Below, in pieces: positions 6,554 to 11,660 of a stretch of DNA of 11,660 nucleotides. The number at the start of each line of letters is the position of its first letter. Position 1 is the stretch's first letter. A program made the translations under genes and the position numbers. This stretch comes from Flammula alnicola (Eukaryota; Basidiomycota; Agaricomycetes; Agaricales; Strophariaceae), in NCBI GenBank assembly GCA_015499995.1, contig JADNRV010000832.1, positions 1-11,660 on the forward strand. The letters are read 5' to 3'. The notes beneath the pieces were generated by a model. That model saw only the letters and a list, made by a program, of their open reading frames with translations. It ran no database searches and was not told the origin of the DNA.

Positions 6554-9500
6554 ATGGCCACACCTTCACCAATGAATCACGTACCTAACTCTGTTGCCAT
6601 GTCCGACCTTGAAGTCAGGGTTTCTCGTATGGCAGACCCTACTATTGGTATGTGCATGATGTTAATCAATGCGAGTGACAATAGCTCATGCTTTTGAAAT
6701 TCAGAACTCCGGGTCAGGCATGTACTGGCCTGCGAAATTCGAGAAATGTTGGATACTGTTCGTGATTCTGAATCGGCACGCGCTTTGCCAAACATTGTTC
6801 GACCACTAGTCGATTTACTTCGAAATGGCGAACCTGCATTTCAAAAGGATACGCTGGAATATCAATTTCGCCGCGTTCTATTTGAAATCCTCAATCGTCT
6901 CCCTGTGAGCGAATCCATTCGAGTTCATATAGGCGCCATCTTTTCCTGTATGATACACGTTATTCGCAACGACAATGAAGACAACGGTCAAACTGCTTGC
7001 AAGACCCTGGTCGACCTCATTCGTAGCTATCGATCTGTCACAGCAGAGAGTTCGACAGAGTTCGTCGCGATCTTTCAAGAGGCCTACCAAAATATGAAAG
7101 GTCTTGTCGATCAGTATCTCTCTGAGGATTCCCTTCAAGTCGATCCGAACACTGCTTTACCCGCCCTGCGTAGCTTCAAAGTGCTTGGCGAGATGGGAAT
7201 GGTGATGGTAATGATGTCCCAAGTCCAGAGAAATCTGGTTTCTTCGACTATACAGGGATCGACGTCATATGCATTCGAAGTGTTGGGCCTTGAATCTCCT
7301 GCTCAACACAAAACACGAGAGGATTTTGAAGCAATGGGAGGCATCTGGGCCGGAGTAGCACCCTCAATTAGGAATCCAGGTCTCTACAGTGACTTCATTC
7401 AAGCACAGATAAAGGTGCTATTTCCCTTTCGTCTTTCATACCATCACTCATAATACCTTCCAGATGCTTTCTTACCTTGCCTATGTCATGCGTTTCGCCA
7501 CCGACCTTGCGGACTCACACGGTGAAACCCTTATCCTGAGTGCTCTGCGTCTCCTGCAGGATTGTCCTCCGAATGGAATTACAATGAGAAAGGTGAGTCT
7601 GGTGACTGGATTGCTAGCGCCTGCTTATATTCATACTTTCTCCAGGAATTAATGGTCGTCTTCCGCCATTTGATGGGTACACCTCATCGACGCGCGCTGT
7701 TTGGCCGCCTCGACAAGCTTTTTGATGAAAGGGTTCTTTTGGGCACAGGGATCGCCACGAAAGAGGCTTTGCGGCAAGTTTACCGCTCTGTTACCTTGCC
7801 CGTCTATTAACTCCAAATATTACAGTAACAATGTATATACCGCAGTGGCAGACCTCGTTCACCACGTTAGGAGCGAGTTGACAGCATCGCAACTCGAACG
7901 CATCGTCCACGTTTATTCGTCTATGATGCATAATCCTTCCCTCGCATTTAATCTTCACACACTGTTCGCCAAAATGATGTTTGGATTGGCAGATGCCATA
8001 CTTGCGAAGGAGACAGCCCAAGGTGCGGCCCGACTCTTGGAAGCTATGTTTGAAACATGCCTCGAGAGGCTAGAAGGCCTTTGCGTCGTGTATTCAGAGG
8101 TTTCTCCTGCTTCGGAGAAAAATAAAGAGAAATCGACTGCAACTTCTACGACAGACGGTATGCCTGATCCAGCCCTTATCGAGAAGACAAGGCCCGTCGG
8201 TGGAGCCGTCTATTTAATCGAAAAGCCTGAGGAAGTTATCCATGGCAAGTAATGTCAACTACATTGATGAGCCACTTATATCTAACTGATCCATTTCAGA
8301 TTCTCGCAATATGTTCAGAACGCTCCTCCACGGTTTTCGCGTATGTCTTACTTCGTTGAAAAAGTGCGAGGCTCCAACACCGGACGGTACTTTGATCTTC
8401 CGCTTCTTCGAAGCCTGTGTCCGCTGCATGTCTTTGTTTGATTCGGATCCACGCATGCCGGAGCAAAATGAACCTATCGAGTGGTTTGGACATGCTTTGA
8501 CGGAGGTCAACCTGCATGTTTTTCAAGAAGTTTGGACCCACAAAATAGAGTTTTTCTTCGAGCACGCTAAAAAACGAATTATGCTCCTCAACGTTTGCCA
8601 ACATCTTTTCACGCGCGACACAACATCAGCAACACTCCTTGCCATCGTTCTTAGGTTCCTTGTTGACCGGCTCCCTCTGCTCGGAGACTACGACGATTTG
8701 ACTGCCGCATCAACAATCCGCCTGTATAAAATGGCTTTCGGAGCCGTTGCAGCGCACCCTTCGACCAATGAAGCAATCCTTGCGTCTCATGTTAGCAAGT
8801 TGCTCATGGACTGCTTTCCCCTGGCTGCGAAGGCAAAGAAACCCACGAATTACTTTCACTTGCTGAGGGCCCTTTTCAGAGCCATTGGCATTGGAGGAGG
8901 GCGATATGAATTGCTATATAACGCAGTAGTCCCACTCCTGCCCGAAATGCTGGAAAGTTTGAACAGGCAACTTCTCTCATCCGAGGGACAGACTCGGGAC
9001 ATGATTGTGGAACTCTGTCTCACCGTTCCATTGCGACTGACCCACCTTCTTCCTCATCTGACCTATCTCATGCAGCCTTTGGCCTTGGCCCTGAGAGGAA
9101 ATCAGGATCTTGTTTCACAAGGCCTGAGGACATTAGAATTATGCATTGACAACCTTACTCCCGATTTCCTTGACCCTACCCTCAGTACAGTCCTTCGTGA
9201 TCTGATGGAAGCTTTATTCAGCCATCTCAAGCCCTTGCCCGCCTCTCATCATCCAGCCCACACCACAATTCGTATCTTGGGTAAACTGGGGGGTCGAAAC
9301 AGGCGCTTGCTTACAAAAGAGCCTGCTTTAAATTACCGCCACCACTCCGAGCCCGCCAGACTCGCCATTTCATTCAACGGAATTGTCGAGAAAATCGAAA
9401 TGGGTCCAGTAGCCTTGCTAGCATCGCGCAGCATTAGTAAGGCTTCGTCGCTTGATCGCGCCCATGCATACAACTACCTGGAAAATTGCTTATCGATTCT

Positions 9501-11660
9501 CTTTCATGAGGTATTTACTGTCTTTGATCTCTTTGCACGGAATTGACATGCTTGTAGGGGGTCAATGGACGTAACATGGAAGAAACGTTTGTCAGCACTT
9601 TGGAGGGCGTATTTGATGCACTGCATTTTCCGGAGGTTCAAGAGCAAGCAGAGGCTTTCGTCCGAAGGCTAGGCAATGCAGTCTTCGAGGAAGAATTTCG
9701 CCGTGCTCAATCGCGCGATGTAGGAATACGTCCAACTCCTGGCATTCTTTTATCCTGCTACCTCGATGCTTTCCCACACGCGCTGGCGCGCGACCAACCA
9801 GAACAAGCGAATAAAGCTCGTCTAGTCATTTCTTCTATTGTGGACGACCTCATCGCACTCAACTCCAGGCCTAATGTGACTCAACAGGAAATCATGTTAA
9901 TTTTACACCAAATTGCCAATCGGTTCACTGCCCTATGTCTTGATGATTCGTGGAGTCGGAAGAGTGCTGGTTGCAATGGGATCAAAATCATGGCTCGAAC
10001 GCCCGAATTGGGGACCAAGTGGATCATGGATCGTGAAGTAGACCTTTATCGTACCCTTCTGCACATCCTCAAGGACCTTCCCTCCGATCTTCCACGCGAT
10101 GTTGGTGATGTGGTTGAAGTTCTCATGGCAGTTCTCCGCATTAGTAACGCCCAGCTCGATTTCCAAGGCGAAGCAGCCGCCCACCAGGCTCGTAATAAGC
10201 TGGTTCACACAGTTGGAATTTTCTTTCCAGAACTTCAAAGTCCGAACCCTTTAGTTCGGCAGGCTGCGCAAAAATGCATCGGTCTTCTCGTCAACCTGAG
10301 TGGCAGACCTGCTGTCGATCTCTTGATGCCTCATAGAGACCGTATGCTTATGGGGATTTTCACAAAGCCCCTTCGAGCCCTGCCTTTCTCAAAACAAATC
10401 GGTATGATTGAAGCCATCCGATATTGCGTCAGCTTGGATCCGCCATTGGTGGAACTCAACGACGAACTTCTTCGACTCCTGCACGAAGCATTGGCTTTAG
10501 CCGATGCCGACGACGCGCAGCTCCTGGGTCCTAGAAATCTTCGGCAAGGAGGATTGGAAGTTATAAAACTTCGAGTGGCATGCATAAAATTGCTGACTGC
10601 ATCGATGCCATTGACGGATTTCTTTTCGCGACAACACCAAACACGCCAGAGGTAAGGAGGTTCCCTCTTACTGCCATTGTCATATCCTGACCTATTTTCA
10701 CCATTCTCAAGAGTTACAGGCCTCTATTTCAAATCACTGTATTCACCTTCCCCAGAAGTCAAAGACGTTGCTCACGAAGGACTTCGTATGGTTCTTACGC
10801 ACCAGAATCGTTTGCCTAGGGAGTTGCTGCAGACCGGCCTGCGACCGATTCTGATGAACCTTGCTGACCCGAAACGCTTGTCGGTGCCAGGTTTAGAAGG
10901 ATTGGCTCGTCTTCTGGAGCTCCTGACGAACTACTTCAAGGTTGAAATTGGTCACAAACTCCTCGATCATTTCCGCATCGTGGCCGATCCTCAGCTACTA
11001 CAAGAATCATCAAAACTTTCTTTAGACGATAATGAGGGCATCACAAAATTGGTCCGGCTCGCAAACATCTTCCACCTCCTTCCATCTGCCGCCAATATTT
11101 TTCTTGAACCCCTCGTCAATGCAATTGTTCAAACTGAAGCCCAGATGCATTTTTCAACGCGGAGCCCTTTTTCTGAACCTTTGGCTCGATATCTTGATCG
11201 GTACCCAGCAGAAGGTATAGATCTCTTCCTTCGACACCTCCAATACCCCCGACAACTTAGAACTCTGCGGAGCATAGTACAAGCAAATCTGGCTCCCAAT
11301 CTCATACGTGAATTAGCCTCACGAACGCCGACACTTGTCAACCGCTTAAGATCAGGCAACGAGAGGAATATTGTCATCGCTGTGCTGAGTCTGTTTGATG
11401 ATCTCGGAAGCTTGATACCTTCCTGGATTACTCAGAACAGTTATGCAATCAGTGCTGTTGTTGATTTATGGCAAACCAGCCTGCCTCCGCCAGAAAATCT
11501 TGCTGCCGTGATCACAGATGTCGTGCACCGATATTCCTTGATGCTTTCAATATTTATAAAAGCACTCAGGGAATCGCCCCGCATTGATTTACTCTTTGAA
11601 GTCACTTCGCTCTATACATTCAACCTTGACATAGATGTCACCGGAACAACAAAATTTCTC
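6554..11660 (+). CDS. TRA1: Transcription-associated protein Tra1 (TRRAP family), N-terminal part, runs off the window
   Basis: Tra1 is the very large PIKK-family pseudokinase that binds transcription activators and recruits the SAGA and NuA4 acetyltransferase complexes in the nucleus. Exons are 6554-6647, 6705-7414, 7464-7592, 7646-7773, 7826-8244, 8300-9510, 9558-10651 and 10712 to beyond 11660, joining to 1,578 codons. That is roughly two fifths of the yeast length (about 3,744), so only the HEAT-repeat part is present; FAT, pseudokinase and FATC must lie to the right. Conserved blocks include KLFDERVLLGTG, YFHLLRALFRAIG, DLVSQGLRTLELCIDNLT, RILGKLGGRNR, FTKPLRALPFSKQIG, LRPILMNLADPKRLSVPGL and NYFKVEIGHKLLDH. 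A charged Ser/Thr/Lys-rich loop lies in exon 5 (about 8098-8160). The start is the first in-frame ATG; initiation at MSDLEV (6599) is possible. Five introns are GT-AG and two are GC-AG. Confidence 0.95.
7774..7825 (+). other. GC-AG intron 4 of TRA1 (52 nt)
   Basis: The boundaries are CG/GCAAGT and ATTACAG/T with a TATTAAC branch-like site, in phase 2. Joining gives KEALR-NNVYTAVADLVHH, which matches the yeast spacing LRPLAYSTVAD residue for residue. All nearby GT donors (7778, 7790, 7801) are phase 0 and cannot join either nearby AG acceptor in the required frame. If retained, translation stops at TAA 7808-7810. Confidence 0.82.
8245..8299 (+). other. GC-AG intron 5 of TRA1 (55 nt)
   Basis: The boundaries are CATG/GCAAGT and CATTTCAG/AT with a perfect CTAAC branch site, in phase 1. 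Joining gives EEVIHDSRNMFRTLLHGFR, continuing into the conserved RTLLHGF block. The GT two codons later would be phase 2 and break the frame. If retained, TAA at 8250-8252 ends the protein at once. Confidence 0.85.

Noticed and set aside
7774..8252. TRA1 as a broken gene with frameshifts or premature stops at 7808 and 8250
   Set aside because: Both apparent breaks vanish when 52-nt and 55-nt GC-AG introns are removed, and the joined protein matches the family in length and sequence on both sides.
8259..8604. Minus-strand open frames of 83 and 102 codons opposite TRA1 exon 6
   Set aside because: They are antisense shadows of a strongly conserved exon and show no recognisable protein features.
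11129..11377. Minus-strand 82-codon open frame near the right end
   Set aside because: The plus strand is TRA1 exon 8, open from 10713 to the window end and full of conserved Tra1 blocks.
1..11660. A defence, secondary-metabolite or mobile-element system
   Set aside because: The four genes are widely conserved housekeeping genes; no transposase, reverse transcriptase, terminal repeats, NRPS/PKS or CRISPR-like repeat pattern was seen.

Overview
The window reads as a stretch of nuclear genome from a filamentous basidiomycete, most likely a mushroom-forming Agaricomycete. The reasons are four conserved eukaryotic housekeeping genes, 27 short spliceosomal introns (all 47-66 nt in the preferred models), GTRNGY-type donors with CTRAC/TTAAC-like branch sites, compact spacing, and Tra1 and beta-catenin-like proteins of fungal type. 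No organism was supplied, so this is inference. I saw no transposon, CRISPR array, tRNA, rRNA or bacterial-style operon.

Layout. 1-866: no recognisable gene; the right edge is the 3' flank of the first gene. 867-1698 (minus): a complete seven-exon TCTP gene, including a 16-nt exon. 1699-1856: a 158-bp divergent promoter. 1857-3628 (plus): a complete five-exon UTP15 gene. 3629-3687: only 59 bp between two convergent stop codons. 3688-6125 (minus): a complete eleven-exon gene for a CTNNBL1-type ARM-repeat spliceosome protein. 6126-6553: a 428-bp divergent intergenic region. 6554 to the window end (plus): the first eight exons (1,578 codons) of TRA1, the giant SAGA/NuA4 scaffold, which runs off the right edge.

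The genes do not form a pathway cluster. They share a growth and gene-expression theme: TCTP (growth and translation-associated), Utp15 (rRNA transcription and SSU processome), CTNNBL1 (Prp19/CDC5L-linked splicing) and Tra1 (activator target in histone acetyltransferase complexes). The head-to-head and tail-to-tail arrangement leaves room for shared promoters and for antisense overlap of 3' ends.

I did not find a novel biological system. The observations most worth checking are at the level of gene structure: two GC-AG introns in TRA1 with the same GCAAGT donor, the altered PLAY-like motif at one of those junctions, the 16-nt TCTP microexon, a CTNNBL1 intron with two overlapping frame-preserving solutions, and a stop-free 54-nt CTNNBL1 intron. 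All exon boundaries were derived by eye from splice signals, frame continuity and remembered family sequences; transcript data would settle them.
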